This document shows, piece by piece, positions 1 through 11,261 of a stretch of DNA of 64,000 bases. The position numbers and the translations under genes are program-made. A model generated the notes under the pieces. It was not told the origin of the DNA and ran no database searches. It worked only from the letters and a program-made list of their open reading frames with translations. The DNA is from Eustoma russellianum (Eukaryota; Streptophyta; Magnoliopsida; Gentianales; Gentianaceae). Location: assembly GCA_036186865.1 (NCBI GenBank), contig AP025049.1:27425007-27489006 (forward strand), in the 5' to 3' direction. Within the stretch, counting starts at the first letter, position 1. Every line of letters begins with the position of its first letter.

Positions 1-123
1 TAAAGGAAGGTTCCAACTTCATGCATAAATTTATTGGCCATGCTTCTTGTTATAGGGCCTTTGTCTTGCATTGGCGTACCTCCCACGGCGGTTGGTTCTT
101 CTTGGCTTGGCTGGGGCTCATCA
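1..123 (-). repeat. X-type LTR head, cut by the window edge
   Basis: Read on the minus strand the segment starts TGATGAGCCCCAGCC at 123 and runs out of the window. It is nearly the same as 41138-41260. Its first codons after the terminus continue a pol-like frame (DEPQPSQEEP, then GPITRSMA), the tail seen in all LTR families here. It abuts a protease fragment rather than a polypurine tract, so at this junction it is the outer (5') end of an LTR inserted into an older element. Confidence 0.75.
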
Positions 124-606
124 CTCGGTGACTCCTATGGGTACTACCTCTTTTCCCTTGCTCTCTTGTTTTTTGTTCTCACTTTTCATGCATTCCACGA
201 ATTTTCTCTCAGTTTCTTTTTCCTTAGGATCGACCCTAGACTTAGACATGCGTTGGTGATCCTCGTGGACTTTGTGTGGTGGAAGTGCATGCAATTTGTA
301 AAGTTTGCCATTCAAATTGAAAGAGTAACGATTCAAATATCCATCATATGTCACATGTCGATCCAATTGCCATGGCCTACCAAGTAAGGTATGACTAGCA
401 TGCATTGGTGCAACATCATATAAAACATCATCTTTGTAACTACCAATGCTAAGAGAAATAAAAACTTGTTTACTTACGCTAACTTCACCGCAATCATTTA
501 ACCATGCAAGTTTGTAAGGATGCGGATGATTAGTCATAGGAAAATTTAGTTTTCTTACCAATTCGATGCTAGCCACATTCGCACAAGAACCTAAATCACT
601 GATCAT
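124..606 (-). pseudogene. Protease-region fragment of a family C-like element (copy 1)
   Basis: The minus frame reads from a degraded aspartic protease site ([12 protein letters not shown] where relatives have IIDSGSC) through LLGRPWQ and DGYLNRYSF, ending at KEVVPIGVTE where the X LTR starts. The wording matches the protease of the family C element at 60253-60737 more than that of family A. Only this part of the polyprotein survives; RT, RNase H and integrase are absent here. The catalytic triplet is damaged (DLG for DSG). The same fragment with the same two end points occurs at 41261-41743. Confidence 0.8.
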
Positions 607-703
607 TGATGCGTGCAAGTCGTGGGTTCCAACAATTCCACCTTCCAAACGTCCTTCACAAAGGGTTCGGCATAAGGAAGAAGACTTCCCCTTGCTTCCT
701 TAG
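607..703 (-). repeat. Family C LTR, 3' terminal part (copy 1)
   Basis: On the minus strand this ends in GCATCA next to the protease fragment. It is the continuation of 9799-10247, interrupted by E1 with target duplication CTTAG (699-703 and 9794-9798). The uninterrupted counterpart lies at 41744-41840. No primer binding site follows the terminus, so this LTR sits at an insertion junction in another element and does not open its own internal region. Confidence 0.65.
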
Positions 704-1964
704 TGATGAGCCAAACGAAGGCTAGAAAACTTTGCCAAGGACTTTGTCTCCTATTCCAAACTGATTTGAACACAAGCTATGTCAAAGAACATCTCCAAGA
801 TACCCCTTGATCTTTAACCGTTGTTCTTGGCTCAATCTATGCCAACACCTCTCCCTCTTTGGCACTCCAACACATCTAAAACCTCAAGAGACCTTAAGAT
901 GCTTGTAAACCAAAAGATGAAGCAAATACTAACAAGTTCTAGGCTAGGAACTTGAGAGAAAACCGTAAGTGGCTTTAGACTTCAACTTGAAATGTTGATA
1001 ACTCCTTGAAGGAAATTCTGGTTGAAATGTATATTGATAATGGTTCCATTTACAATCTGGTTCTAGCTCTACTTATAACCAACGAAAATGCTAAGAAGTA
1101 CAAGATTTAATATACAAAATACTAGACTAAATGACATGCTTTGCTTGGAAATTGTTTGAGCAACTTTTGGTTCCAAAAGGCTGGTTGCCTTGTCGTGTGT
1201 TTAACCTCTTTTCAATCCTTCCTCCTTTGATCAATTTGATTGGCTTAGATAGGTAGAAGCTTGCTTGAGAAAGTCCTTTGATTGGTTGCAAGTTGTCTTT
1301 GAATATTCAAACCTTCTCATTCCTTAGCCCAACGGTTTCCCTCAAGCATTTTGATTGGATGAATCTTTGTGCAGCTTGTTTTCTTGCCTTCAACTTGAGT
1401 GTGATTGGCTTGAACATTTGCAAGACTTCTTCTCATTGGTTAAAGCTTTGAGCAGCTTGTTTTGCTCACTATTTGCGTGGAGGACAAGCCTTGAGTTTGA
1501 CATGAGTGCTTGTCACCTCCTTGCTTGTAAGCTACTTGCTTATCACCTCCTTGTTTGTAACCTACTTGCTTATCACCTCCTTGCTTGTAAGCTACTTGTT
1601 TGTCACCTCTTTGCTTGGACAAAATTTCAGGTTTGAATTGCATCTTCAAGCTAAAACGTGTACCTGAAAGATAAGGCAAGAATACAACACAAACTATCCG
1701 AAAACAAAGTTAACAAACCAACAATAATAAAAGGAACAACTAAAGATATGTACAACACGTTTTGGATACAACTAAATCATAGCTTGTATCATATAAACCC
1801 AATGGACATCATCTTTGCTTGGCTCATCCTCTTCATGCCTGTAAAGAAATGATTCAACACATTGTAACAATTTCTTAGCCATACTCCTTGTCATGGGACC
1901 TGTGTGGGGCATCGAGGTGTCAACGTCAGTGTTTGTATCCACAAGGTTAGGCTGTAGCTCATCA
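704..1964 (-). repeat. E1 3' LTR
   Basis: The 1261-bp LTR has matching inverted ends TGATGAGC/GCTCATCA. Its first 190 or so bases (minus strand, 1964 to 1772) encode the pol tail, with GPMTRSMAKKLL and ESFLYRHEEDEP, ending in QAMI and a stop. Further in are a T-rich tract with CAG|GT near 1664, four GGTGA-type 30-bp repeat units near 1500-1610, an array of CCAAT boxes read on the minus strand, and a TATA-like TTATAAGTAG. Confidence 0.92.
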
Positions 1965-3908
1965 TTCCCTCCCACTTGAAAAGGATTCGTCCTCGAATCT
2001 TAATCAATACTAAACGGAGAAAGGTCAGCAACATTAAAAGTTTTAGAGATAGGACCATACCTTTCTTCAGGAAGATCGAGAACATAGGCATTATCACCAA
2101 GCCGTTTCAACACTTTGAACGGTCCATCGCCTCTCGGCTTCAATTTTGAGTCCCTTTCCTTAGGGAATCTTTCTTTCCTCAAGTGTAACCAAACAAGATC
2201 ACCAGGTTCAAATATAACAACTTTACGATTCCTGTTGGCTCTATTGGCATACACTTTATTCTTAGCTTCAAGTTGTGACTTAACCTTTTCATGCAATTCT
2301 TTAACAAGTTTTGCTTTTCGTTCACCATCTAAACTAACACGTTCATGAACAGGTATGGGAACAAGATCAAGCGGGGACAAAGGGTTAAAGCCATAAACAA
2401 CTTCAAAAGGAGAATGCAATGTTCCACTATGCACAACTCTATTGTATGCAAACTCAATATAAGCTAAGCAATCTTCCCAATTCTTCAAGTTCTTTTGAAT
2501 GACAACACGTAACAGTTGAGACAAAGTTCTATTAACAACTTCAGTTTGACCATCGGTTTGTGGGTGAGCAGTTGTAGAAAATAACAATTTAGTACCAAGT
2601 TTACTCCACAAAACACGCCAGAAATGACTTAGAAACTTTGTATCTCTATCACTAACAATTGTACGTGGCATGCCATGCAATCTAACAATCTCCTTAAAGA
2701 ACAAATCAGCAATATGAATAGCATCATCAACTTTCTTACATGCAATGAAATGTGCCATTTTGGAAAATCTATCAACAACAACAAAGATGCTATCTTTACC
2801 AGTTTTGGATCGAGGCAATCCCAATACAAAGTCCATAGAAATATCAGTCCAAGGTGAGCTTGGAACGGATAAGGGAGTGTACAATCCATGTGGTTGTGTT
2901 CTAGATTTTGCTTGCTTGCAAGTAATACATTGGTCACATACCTTATCAACATGTGCTCTCATATGTGGCCAGAAGAAATGTTCCTTAAGTGTTTCCAATG
3001 TTTTTAACGAGCCAAAATGACCCATTAATCCTCCTCCGTGAGCTTCTTTTATCAACAACTCTCTTAATGAACACATTGGTACACATAACTTATGTTCTTT
3101 AAACAAGTAACCATCATGCAAGTAATATTTAGCAAAAGGGGAATCAGTGCATGCTTGATATATAGAACTAAAGTCATGATCAGAATGATACATCTCTTTG
3201 ATAGACTCAAAACCAAACATGTTACATGAAAGAGTAGTAATCAAAGTATAGCGACGAGATAAGGCATCAGCAACAACATTTTCTTTGCCTTGCTTATACT
3301 TGATTACATAAGGGAATTGTTCAATGTATTCAACCCATTTGGCATGTCTTTTATTCAATTTTCCTTGACCTTTTAGATACTTAAGGCTCTCATGATCAGT
3401 ATGAATCACAAATTCCTTAGGTTGCAGATAATGTTGCCAAGTTTGTAATGAACGGACAAGGGCATACAATTCTTTATCATAGGTTGAATAATTTATGGAA
3501 GCTCCTTTCAGTTTCTCACTAAAGTAGGCAACAGGTTTGTTACCTTGATGCAATACAGCTCCAATGCCAACTCCACTGGCATCACATTCAGCTTCAAACA
3601 TTTCATCAAAGTTGGGCAATCTCAGGATAGGTGCAGAAATTAGACGTTTCTTAAGTTCCTCAAAGGCTTGTTGTTGTGATTCTCCCCATTCAAATCTTAC
3701 ATCTTTCTTGACTAACTCATTCAAGGGTGCAGCTAGGGTAGAGAAATCCTTCACAAAACGTCTATAGAAGCTAGCTAATCCATGAAAACTCCTAATATCT
3801 CCAGCAGATTTAGGGGTTGGCCACTCAGTTATGGATTTAACTTTCTCTTGGTCCATTTCAATTCCTTCAGCACTAATCACAAATCCTAAGAATGTAACCT
3901 TCTCCAGA
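1772..3908 (-). pseudogene. pol: E1 pol, second half: RT end, RNase H, integrase, LTR-encoded tail
   Basis: The frame starts after an internal deletion and covers the RT connection ([28 protein letters not shown]), RNase H ([41 protein letters not shown]), the integrase zinc finger ([19 protein letters not shown]), the DDE core ([35 protein letters not shown]) and the GPY/F module ([15 protein letters not shown]). A TAA at 2000-2002 replaces the serine codon before DSRTNP, so the tail at 1772-1975 is in frame but cut off. Otherwise the integrase and RNase H frame is open for 626 codons. Confidence 0.9.
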
Positions 3909-5571
3909 CAGAAAGAATGTCATCAAAGTAAACTACTACAAATTTCCCTATGAATTTCCTTAAGACCTCATTCATTAACCTCATGAAAGTACTAGGGGCG
4001 TTGGTTAAACCAAAGGGCATAACTAACCATTCGTACAATCCAAATTTAGTCTTAAAGGCGGTTTTCCATTCATCACCTTCCCTAATCCTCACTTGGAAAT
4101 AGCCTTGCTTAAGATCTATTTTGCTAAAACACCTAGACCCATACAACATATCCAACATGTCATCCAACCTAGGAATAGGGTATCTATACTTCACAGTGAT
4201 CTTATTGATGGCTCTACAGTCAGTACACATTCTCCAAGTTCCATCTTTCTTAGGGACAATGATAACAGGAACAGCACAAGGACTCATACTCTCTTTTACT
4301 TTACCCTGGGTCAATAGTTCCTCAACTTGCTTTTGGATTTCCTTAGTTTCCTCTGGATTGGCTCTATAGGCAGGTCTGTTTGGCAGAACAGCTGCTGGAA
4401 CGAAATCTATTTGATGTTCAATGCCTCTTAGAGGTGGTAAACCTGGGGGATCTCCTTCAGGAAACAAGCTAGAAAATTCTTGAAGTAAAGATGCAACTTC
4501 ACTTGGTAAAGTAGATGGTATGTCAGATGAAGAGAATAGAGTTTCTTTGTAAAGCAAGATATAAACAGTTTTCTTTGAGTTGATAGCATGGAATACCTCA
4601 CTTTGAGATGCAAAGAATGCGCTTTTCTTTATAGATGGTTCAGCAGAAACCTTGTTTTCTTTTGGTTCAACTCTAAGATGAGAACTTCTTAATTGGTTTT
4701 CTTTGATGAAAATCCTCTCCAATTCCTTTTCTTTTGGATCATTATGACTTTTTAAGATGCGTTGTTGATCCTCAAAAACTTTGTGCGGGGGCAAGGCATT
4801 TAATTTGAACAGCTTGTTGTTATGCCTAAAGGAATATCTATTTAGGTAACCATCATAAGTAACCTTGTTGTCAAATTGCCACGGTCTACCTAATAAGATA
4901 TGAATTGATTGCATAGGGGCTACATCACATAACACCTCAGCAAAATACCCACCGATTGATAAAGAAATTAGGACTTGCTTTGTTACTTTAACTTCACCAC
5001 ACTCGTTAAGCCACGTAAGTCTATAAGGATGGGGGTGATTCAATAAAGGTAACTCAAGTTTCCTAACAAGTTCAAAACTTGCCACATTGGTACATGAACC
5101 AGAGTCAATGATTAAAGTGCAGACTTTCTTTTTAACCATACAGTGAATGTGGAATATGTTCTCTCTTTGTATGTCAGGTTCTTCAGTTTTAATTTGGGCA
5201 CTTAGGGCTCGACGGACAACTAAGAACTCTTTTGTTTCACACTCATTAGTCTCTTCACTAATCTCTTCTTCTTCCTCACACGTTTGCTCAATTTCTTTGT
5301 TTTCTTCATTCTCTTCCAATTCTTCCTCAGAATAATACTCATTAGACTCTTCAATAAACATGATGCGTTTAGGGTTGGGACATTGATTAGCAAAATGACC
5401 TTTTCCTAAGCATTTAAAACATTGAATATCACGAGTCTTAACATTAGGCGTACCTTCCACCTTGGCTTTGCCTTTATCAGGGATTGGAAACTTTGGACGA
5501 TTTTGGATGTTCTGGGTTGATTTTCCTTGGAATCCACGGCCTTGACCTTGTTGTGGACGGAAAGGCGTCCT
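3909..5571 (-). pseudogene. pol: E1 gag end, protease and RT palm
   Basis: After the frameshift near 5571 the frame resumes with the zinc knuckle CFKCLGKGHFANQC, an acidic Glu-rich linker, the protease active site IIDSGSCTNVAS, then RT with [24 protein letters not shown] and the catalytic YFDD. The frame ends right after YFDDIL because about 100 bp that A2 retains at 30495-30594 is missing here. AGAA is present at both ends of the lost segment, so slippage between short repeats is a plausible cause. RT and the downstream domains are therefore out of frame with each other. Confidence 0.9.
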
Positions 5572-6572
5572 GGCTGTGTTCTGGGAAAACTCAAAGGATT
5601 AGTCCGAAAAGAAGGGTTAGAAGTTTTTACCTTCAATTGTCTTTCCACTTTCTCAGCAATGTGAACCATAGAAGCCAGATCAGAGTAAGGTGTGAGTTCC
5701 ACCTTGAATGCAATCTCTTTGTTCAAGCCAGCTAGAAATCTAGCCATTGTGGCTTCCTCAGCTTCTTCTATGTTAGCCCTGGTAAGCAGATGTTCTAATT
5801 CTTTATAAAATTCATCAACAGATCTATTACCTTGAGAAAGTTGTTGTAATTTCTGGAAGATACTTCTCTCATAGGAAGGAGATATGAATCTCTTCCTCAT
5901 CTCTTGTTTCAGTTCGGACCAAGTAACAACAGGGGGCTGTCTTGTTCTTCTCCTGGTGTTCTGCAATTGCTCCCACCAGAGTAAAGCATAATCTACAAAT
6001 TCAAAAGTTGCATACCGCACTTTGGCCAATTCAGAATAGTTAGTGCAAGAATACATATGATCTACTTTTGTTTCCCATTGCAGATAAGCTTCAGGATCAC
6101 TTTTCCCTTGGAAGGAGGGTATCGTCAGTTTAGTAGTAATGAACTCTTCTTCAAGATGTTCATTTCTATCAGGTTGACGTTCATCATACCGTTCTTCCGG
6201 ATAGTGTTCTTCATTGTACTCAGGGAGATAATCAAATCTCTCCTCAAAAGAAATGTTCCTACGACCACCATTACTACCTCGACCTCGACCTCTACCTCTA
6301 TGTGATGTGACTCTTCTAGGTTGAACAGGAGACTCATTACCATAAGAGGTGCCTTCTTGAAAAGGTATACTAGGTTCCTTTTGATCTGAGGTTGGCTTTT
6401 CTACGTTGTTTATCCTTTGTTTGTTATCCTCTATGTCACTTCTCATTAAACCAAACTAATTAACAAGGAAAGTGAGTGTTTGCTGTATATTCTCTAGGGT
6501 AACAGGGACTGGGGATGGAACAAGAGTAGATGGGGACGGGGATGGTGTATTATCTTTCTGTTGGGGACCCAT
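5572..6572 (-). pseudogene. gag: E1 gag, with early stop and 3' frameshift
   Basis: The start is placed at ATG 6572 (MGPQQKDN) because the same start opens the 606-codon frame in A2. A TAG at 6456-6458 falls at about codon 39, where A2 has glutamine. Beyond it the frame is open through an RG-rich stretch (RGRGRGRG), the capsid-like Retrotrans_gag core ([48 protein letters not shown]) and VERQLKVK. A missing G near 5571 shifts the frame before the zinc knuckle. Gag would form the virus-like particle; this copy cannot make a full one. Confidence 0.9.
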
Positions 6573-8518
6573 GATTCAGAAGACAATCTCAAAAACCAAT
6601 TTAAAATATTGACAAGATGCAAATACTCTATTTTATGTTGACAATTGTTCAAAACAGCAATTTGGACTATTTCTCCTAAAGATTCAAGTAAATCACAGAA
6701 GTCAAATTGTTGTTCGGGCTGAATGAAATCTACGGGGTTGTTTTAAGTCAATTCCCTCAATTTACTTTACAGCATATGCAATTATCAATTGTAGTAAAGT
6801 GAAAGTAAAGACACACAAACAAAGTGCTAGCAAGGGTTTGCTTTAGAAACTTTCAATTATTTCAAAACTACAACACTTTGGGGTTTGGTTTGGGCACTTT
6901 CTTTCTTTTGCACGGGATTTTCCTTTTATGCAACGTTTATCTTTGGGCTTTTTCCTCACTAGGCTTTCTTGTGCAATTCTCTCTTGTCTTGCCTCTTACT
7001 TGTTGACAAATATTGGCTTTTCTCTCGCGTATTTCTCAATCAAGCTTAATTTTCTTTCTTTGGATGGTTTGCTTGATTGTTGTGAGACTATTCCTCATGG
7101 CCTACATGAGACATTGCCCACGGCCTTTAATTGCACAAGGTTTGTTGTATTTGGAATTTGAAAGTTCCTCGTACACAACACGGCTAAACACTATGTAGTG
7201 GGAGTTCAATTCACAATTACAACAAGTTCAAATCGTATATAGTGCAATGTAAGTTCAGAAAATGATCTAAAACAACAATTGGATAGCTCTTTAACAATGT
7301 GGGGCTTAAACAATTCCTAACTTCCAGAATATATCTAAGTCCAACAAGTTGTTTGAAACAATTGAAATCAACAAAGAGATAAAGCTATTAGCATGTATCA
7401 AGATTTCAAATGAGCTTTAAAAGTTGTTTTAATCCACACGGTTTTTGGGCAGGTTGTTCTTTTTCCTTTTTCTGTTTTTGATGCAAGTGATCTAACTAAT
7501 TCTAAGATGGCTAAATGCAACTTAGTTGTGTCTAAATGAAGTTTACAAAGGCTGGTTACTAACAACTAATGGAAAATCAGTTTTGATGCAACTAGGCTAT
7601 CTTGTTTTGTTTGGTTTTTTAAGTGATCTATCCTACTTTGTTTTTGTTTGGTTTTTGTTTGTATGATGCAATCAGATTCTAAACTAAATGATACTAGATG
7701 CGAGGGTTGATGTTCAAACGTATGTCTCTTGAACTAGGCAGCACACTTACTAGCTAAAACTACTTTGTTTTGGTTCTTTGGTTTTCGGATTTATGGTGCT
7801 AAACTAATCAACCAACTAAAACACTTAAACTATGTTGTAAACTAGCCTAACTAAGCTAAATAAGGCAGCACTAAAACGTTTTGGACAGTTTGCACAAAAG
7901 TTACTAAAAACAGAATTTTAACTATTTGATTACAAGCTAGCTACCAACTAATCTATTTTGTGTTCAAGTTTTCTCTTTTGAAGGACACAACTAAACTAAC
8001 ACTTAAGCTACTAGATTAAGGTCTAATGAAGATCAACTAAGCTAAATATGACAGCACATAAAACGTTTAAATAGATTGCACACAAGAGCTAAAAACAGAA
8101 TTTCAACTACTACAATTTGATAAACTATCAACTAATCTATCTTTGTGTTCAAAGTTTTCTGATTTAAGAAGTCAATTAAACTGCCATTTAAAACTTCTAG
8201 ATTAGGGTCTAATGAACAATATCTAAGCTAGATTGAACAATTACAAGCTGGTCACACACGGTTTTTGTTTCAAGCTACACAATCAACTCCTAACACACTT
8301 AAGTCTAGTCTAAGTTGTTTTTGTGGGATGTTTTCGTTTTGCCTACTTAACTAAGTTACCAAACTATAGTATACTATCTAACAAGCACCTTAAAACATAA
8401 ACTAACTACCTAAACAAGCAGCAACTAAACGCAATAAAAATCAGTTCACAAACGGTTTGGGCAGCAACATTCATTTGCAAATTTAAGCAATGTAAACATG
8501 AATAGAAGACTAACCAAA
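6573..8518 (-). other. E1 5' leader between primer site and gag
   Basis: About 1.95 kb without a supported gene. It is A/T-rich, with recurrent short AACTAA-like words and several T tracts. The same leader is found in A2 (33250-35020), A3, P1 and N1, so it belongs to the element and not to the host. Packaging and dimerisation signals would be expected here by analogy with other LTR elements; I cannot locate them from sequence alone. Confidence 0.75.
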
Positions 8519-8530
8519 GCTCTGATACCA
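8519..8530 (-). other. E1 primer binding site, tRNA-iMet
   Basis: The minus strand reads TGGTATCAGAGC two bases after the end of the 5' LTR. This is the complement of the 3' end of initiator methionine tRNA and primes minus-strand synthesis. Confidence 0.93.
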
Positions 8531-8532
8531 CT

Positions 8533-9793
8533 TGATGAGCCAAACGAAGGCTAGAAAACTTTGCCAAGGACTTTGTCTCTTATTCCAAACTGATTTGAAC
8601 ACAAGCTATGTCAAAGAACATCTCCAAGATACCCCTTGATCTTTAACCGTTGTTCTTGGCTCAATCTATGCCAACACCTCTCCCTCTTTGGCACTCCAAC
8701 ACATCTAAAACCTCAAGAGACCTTAAGATGCTTGTAAACCAAAAGATGAAGCAAATACTAACAAGTTCTAGGCTAGGAACTTGAGAGAAAACCGTAAGTG
8801 GCTTTATACTTCAACTTGAAATGTTGATAACTCCTTGAAGGAAATTCTGGTTGAAATGTATATTGATAATGGTTCCATTTACAATCTGGTTCTAGCTCTA
8901 CTTATAACCAACAAAAATGCTAAGAAGTACAAGATTTAATATACAAAATACTAGACTAAATGACATGCTTTGCTTGGAAATTGTTTGGGCAACTTTTGGT
9001 TCCAAAAGGCTGGTTGCCTTGTCGTGTGTTTAACCTCTTTTCCAGCCTTCCTCCTTTGATCAATTTGATTGGCTTAGATAGGTAGCAGCTTACTTGAGAA
9101 AGTCCTTTGATTGGTTGCAAGTTGTCTTTGAATATTCAAACCTTCTCATTCCTTAGCCCAACGGTTTCCCTCAAGCATTTTGGTTGGATGAATCTTTGTG
9201 CAGCTTGTTTTCTTGTCTTCAACTTGAGTGTGATTGACTTGAACATTTGCAAGACTTCTTCTCATTGGTTAAAGCTTTGAGCAGCTTGTTTTGCTCACTA
9301 TTTGCGTGGAGGACAAGCCTTGAGTTTGACATGAGTGCTTGTCACCTCCTTGCTTGTAAGCTACTTGCTTATCACCTCCTTGTTTGTAACCTACTTGCTT
9401 ATCACCTCCTTGCTTGTAAGCTACTTGTTTGTCACCTCTTTGCTTGGACAAAATTTCAGGTTTGAATTGCATCTTCAAGCTAAAACGTGTACCTGAAAGA
9501 TAAGGCAAGAATACAACACAAACTATCCTAAAACAAAGTTAACAAACCAACAATAATAAAAGGAACAACTAAAGATATGTACAACACGTTTTGGATACAA
9601 CTAAATCATAGCTTGTATCATATAAACCCAATGGACATCATCTTTGCTTGGTTCATCCTCTTCATGCCTGTAAAGAAATGATTCAACACATTGTAACAAT
9701 TTCTTAGCCATACTCCTTGTCATGGGACCTGTGTGGGGCATCGAGGTGTCAACGTCAGTGTTTGTATCCACAAGGTTAGGCTGTAGCTCATCA
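8533..9793 (-). repeat. E1 5' LTR with promoter
   Basis: This is 1261 bp, about 99 percent the same as the 3' LTR by eye. The minus strand has TTATAAGTAG at 8898-8907 as a TATA-like box, with CCAATCA boxes upstream of it. The pol-tail sequence at the LTR head (9601-9793) is open here but has no pol upstream, because it lies outside the coding unit. CTTAG follows at 9794-9798. Confidence 0.92.
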
Positions 9794-9798
9794 CTTAG

Positions 9799-10247
9799 TG
9801 ATAAAAACGAGTGGATCAAATGAGCAAGACCAACACTTCAAGGTGGTCGTTGATCAAGCAAACAAATATGGCCCTCCTGGACGGCACCTTTTAGCAATGG
9901 CAACACCTTCAAAATGCTCAACTTTGAAGGATCTTAACTTAGGTTTTTAATGCAAAACCAAGAAAACAAAGTCTCACACAAAGTGAAGAAAATATATAGA
10001 ATTGTTATTCATCAAAGTTGTTGTACAAATCGGCCAAGGGTGGGCTATTTATAGATGCCTAAAGACACTTTAAATAACCAGATATTATCTAAAAGAAATA
10101 GCTAGAAAACATTTGAATTGAACTTTAATTTGCTAATTGTTTGAATTCAAAAAATAACTAGAAAATCCTAGCTAAAAATCAGTTGAGTGCCGTGTATTTG
10201 GTCATCAATTGAGGCCTTGGAGAGCTGATTTGATGAGTAAGATGGGG
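9799..10247 (-). repeat. Family C LTR fragment with TATA box (copy 1)
   Basis: The segment matches 41836-42289 with about two differences. The minus strand contains CTATAAATAGCCC (10042-10054), a convincing TATA box, followed by the expected R/U5-like sequence. At 10247/10248 it changes abruptly to X LTR sequence, whereas in the other copy it continues as C LTR. Both parents share GGTT at this point, so this is a recombination or duplication joint. Confidence 0.7.
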
Positions 10248-10538
10248 TTAGTTTACAACAATTTATAAAGGAAAGGAAGCTAAGCACTCAACAATATGAA
10301 CAATACACACAAGACTAACTAACATATTACAACATGATTCAAAAACTAAGTTAAAGCTTGTAGCAAATGGATCCAATGTAGGCTATCTTGATTTGGTTCA
10401 ACCTCAACATGCTTGTAAAGGAAGGTTCCAACTTCATGCATCAATTTATTGGCGATGCTTCTTGTTATAGGGCCTTTGTCTTGCATTGGCGTACCTCCCA
10501 CGGCGGTTGGTTCTTCTTGGCTTGGCTGTGACTCATCA
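10248..10538 (-). repeat. Element D 3' LTR head (X type), truncated
   Basis: The minus strand starts TGATGAGTCACAGCC directly after D's polypurine tract. It encodes a tail with GPITRS, VGTFLYKH and LHWIHLLQALT before a stop. Its sequence parallels 40970-41260 with a few percent difference. It breaks off after about 290 bp at the joint with the C LTR fragment. Confidence 0.8.
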
Positions 10539-10879
10539 TTCCCCCCTCTTGAAAAGGATTCGACCTCGAATCTAGATCAACACTAAATGGAGTAAGGTCA
10601 GCAACATTAAAAGTTTTAGAGACAGAACCATACTTTTCTTCAGGAATGTCAAGGACGTATGCGTTATCTCCAAGTCTTTGGACAACTTTATGGTCCATCG
10701 CCTCTTGGCATCAACTTTGATTTCCTTTCCTTAGGAAACCTTTCCTTCCTTAAGTGTAACCAAACGAGATCTCCAGGTTCAAATATAACAGCCTTACGGT
10801 TCTTGTTAGCTCTTTTGGCATACACTTTGTTTTTAGCTTCAAGTTGTGACTTAACCTTTTCATGCAAATCTTTGACAAG
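10539..10879 (-). pseudogene. pol: D integrase C-terminus, polypurine tract and hairpin
   Basis: The frame holds [16 protein letters not shown], the GPY/F module ([21 protein letters not shown]) and NAYVLDIPEEKYG. One base is missing near 10690, in the codons after GDGP. The run of Gs in the polypurine tract (10539-10552) is one base longer than in family A, which throws the LTR-encoded tail out of frame. The hairpin GATTCG-N4-CGAATC lies at 10557-10572. N1 interrupts the integrase at ACAAG (10875-10879). Confidence 0.87.
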
Positions 10880-11261
10880 TGATGAGCCCACGATGGGGTC
10901 AATGCAACATATTTTCATGTATCATTTATTGTCACATGTTAGTTCTGTAAGACATGGCATATCACTGTTAACTCCGCACACACTAGTGCTACTTCTTATG
11001 TCTTATAGTCTTAACTAACCCTTAGGACATGTCATATATGTTGTGTATCTTGTGTTTGTTGGTTGGTTAACCTTGTTTTAGGATAGTTTGTGTTGTATTA
11101 TTGCCTTGTCTTTCAGGTACACGTACTTAGCTTGAAAATGCAATTAGAACCTGAATTTTTGTCCAAGCAAGGAGGTGATAAGCAAGTAGCTTACAAGCAA
11201 GGAGGTGACAAGCACCCATGTCAAATCTGAATTTGTTCCTCAGGTTAAGCATGGAGAGACA

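Larger units (their letters stand above)
704..9793 (-). mobile_element. E1: full-length family A Ty3/gypsy element
   Basis: Two 1261-bp LTRs (704-1964, 8533-9793) flank an internal region with primer site, long leader, gag-pol and polypurine tract, all on the minus strand. A perfect 5-bp duplication CTTAG flanks it. By eye the LTRs differ at about 13 positions, roughly 1 percent, so the insertion is young. The polyprotein is broken by an early stop in gag, a 1-base deletion near 5571, a deletion of about 100 bp near 3908, and a stop just before the polypurine tract. It lies inside a family C LTR remnant. Confidence 0.93.

Noticed and set aside
1500..1610. Regular 30-bp repeats considered as a CRISPR array
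   Set aside because: There are no spacers; units are directly adjacent, and the context is a plant LTR.
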